NCBI RefSeq assembly: GCF_044465595.1
Contig: NZ_JBITLV010000012.1
Coordinates: 1-30,149, forward strand
Direction: 5' to 3'
From: Spongisporangium articulatum
GTDB lineage: Bacteria > Actinomycetota > Actinomycetes > Actinomycetales > Kineosporiaceae
Length of the DNA: 30,149 nt
Position 1 is the first letter of the stretch; each line of letters begins with the position of its first letter. The position numbers and the translations under genes are program-made. Positions 29,244 to 30,149 of the stretch are shown in pieces. Below the pieces are notes generated by a model. The model made no database searches and was not told where the DNA came from. It saw only the letters and a list, made by a program, of their open reading frames with translations.

Positions 29244-29951
29244 ATGATGCGGCCCGGCCTGTCCAGCTTGACCCGCGACTACATCGCGCCCGCCCTGATC
29301 CAATACGGGTACCAGCTGCAGGGGGATGGTCTGGTCAAGCAATTTCCGACGGGCGACCAAGTGCTCGTCTGCCTGAACGGCCGAAACCAGGGCCATTTCA
29401 CGGAATTCGTGATTACCGGGGCTGTGGCTCCACCGGCCATGGTGCGCTTCTGGCAACTATGGCTTGATGGTTCTATCGGATCCCTCACGCAGCATCACAT
29501 GGCGGGCATCTATGGACCGGATGCACCGTCAGCCTGGGCTCAGGCCAATCAATCGCCTCGGCGTTGGGCGGTCGGCCTGACTGACGCTGCAGAGTTCGCC
29601 TCGGCGGGTGAGGATCTTGCGACGGTAATCGCGCGAGAGTTGGTTCCCGTGTTGGACCGCCTTGCCGATCGTCGGGAATTGCTACGTGCTTTTGAAGATC
29701 GTGAAGTTTACGGAACCGGCTTTCGGCCTTTCCAGTCCTATATTCAGCGACCACTCGCCATGCTGGACTGGCGGCCCATTGTAGAAATAGAAGATGTCCT
29801 GAATTCTGTAGGCGAGCGCATCGTGGCTGAAGTTCGCGGTGCCTTCCTGGCCTATGCCGAGGCCATCATTCAGGCCCGCAGGACATCCGGTGAAGAGGGA
29901 GAGCTGAAACCCGGCGTACCTGAATGGCTTCCAACGGCTCCCTGCTGGTAG
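29244..29951 (+). CDS. Probable immunity protein for the RHS nuclease tip (DUF4304-like start)
   Basis: 235 residues from ATG 29244 (or ATG 29247), with GAGGAG at 29235-29240. The N-terminus (IAPALIQYGYQLQGDGLVKQF, then VLVCLNGRNQG) follows the pattern of DUF4304-like proteins, where a helix and the phrase 'xGYxxxG' precede a beta strand, but I cannot confirm the family. The rest is helical with acidic stretches (VEIEDVLNSVGERIVAEV). No catalytic motif is seen. Its place directly after an RHS toxin tip, and codon use similar to the tip, argue that it neutralises that nuclease. Confidence 0.6.
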   Translation: MMRPGLSSLTRDYIAPALIQYGYQLQGDGLVKQFPTGDQVLVCLNGRNQGHFTEFVITGAVAPPAMVRFWQLWLDGSIGSLTQHHMAGIYGPDAPSAWAQANQSPRRWAVGLTDAAEFASAGEDLATVIARELVPVLDRLADRRELLRAFEDREVYGTGFRPFQSYIQRPLAMLDWRPIVEIEDVLNSVGERIVAEVRGAFLAYAEAIIQARRTSGEEGELKPGVPEWLPTAPCW

Positions 29952-29995
29952 GCGATCACTTGCTGTTCTCACCGTCCGCGCGATTCGCGTCCGCG

Positions 29996-30032
29996 GTCAG
30001 ACTACCCAGCTGCAGGCAAAGCCGGGTCTGAC
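29996..30032 (+). terminator. Probable terminator after the immunity gene
   Basis: GTCAGAC (29996-30002) and GTCTGAC (30026-30032) are complementary 7-bp arms, with a CC/GG pair possible inside. GGTTTGAGTTGG follows, giving a weak T-rich tail. It lies 45 bp after the immunity stop. 30033-30149 has only a possible frame start at 30056 that I cannot support. Confidence 0.4.
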
Positions 30033-30149
30033 GGTTTGAGTTGGTCGTGCTCGGTATGAGCCTGCCGTCGAACGTGACGTCTAAGGCGTTGAGGGCGGGC
30101 TTCCACTGGATCACCCATCGTGTCCTGCCCCGATGTGGCCTGGCTGATT

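Noticed and set aside
30056..30149. Possible start of a gene running off the right edge (MSLPSNVTSKALRAG)
   Set aside because: Only about 31 codons, no convincing ribosome binding site, and no recognised family.
1..30149. CRISPR array, rRNA or tRNA genes
   Set aside because: No regularly spaced direct repeats of CRISPR type and no rRNA- or full tRNA-like sequence were seen.

Overview
This window looks like chromosome from a high-GC actinobacterium. Coding sequence has strong G/C third-position bias, GTG starts are common, several promoters look leaderless, and the gene families are typical of the phylum: a SARP/LuxR giant regulator, a PucR regulator beside a P450, a fused nitrate reductase/flavoprotein reductase, and RHS toxins. 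I do not assign a genus.

Layout. (1) 1-1850 is an accessory edge. It holds the tail of an RHS-type polymorphic toxin with a HYD1-like ADP-ribosyltransferase tip, its DUF6881-type immunity gene, the decayed left end of an IS3-family element, and two gene fragments. (2) 1966-7875 holds an MFS exporter and a LacI regulator in a translationally coupled operon with a clear palindromic operator, followed by a 1204-residue SARP-ATPase-LuxR regulator. (3) 7864-12127 is a mixed stretch: an ABC ATPase with altered catalytic motifs, a His-rich methyltransferase, a deletion scar joining tetR and hydrolase fragments, an NlpC/P60-like protein with an acidic partner, a flavoprotein and a Nudix hydrolase. 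(4) 12219-19201 is a nitrate-assimilation and molybdenum-cofactor cluster: a nitrate reductase fused to a CysJ-like NADPH flavoreductase, then moaE, xdhC-like, moaA and moaD. (5) 19224-20674 is a MarR regulator divergent from an epimerase-like gene, with a 33-bp palindrome between them. (6) 20714-24703 is a three-component cytochrome P450 system (P450, ferredoxin, ferredoxin reductase) divergent from a PucR-type regulator. (7) 24704-30149 is a second accessory edge: a hidden gene remnant, a small membrane protein, an intact 1339-bp IS3-family element with a canonical -1 frameshift site, an RHS gene cut off at its 5' end by that element and carrying a probable PD-(D/E)XK nuclease tip, and its likely immunity gene.

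How it fits together. The centre (about 2-24.7 kb) is mostly ordinary regulated metabolism. Moco synthesis genes sit beside a Mo enzyme that carries its own NADPH reductase module, and the P450 has its full electron chain. Both edges are RHS toxin/immunity material with IS3 DNA nearby, the left copy a relic and the right copy apparently intact, both in the same orientation. They look like remodelled polymorphic-toxin loci. The least ordinary items are the two RHS tip modules, the altered ABC ATPase, and several long palindromic operators that pair with adjacent regulators.
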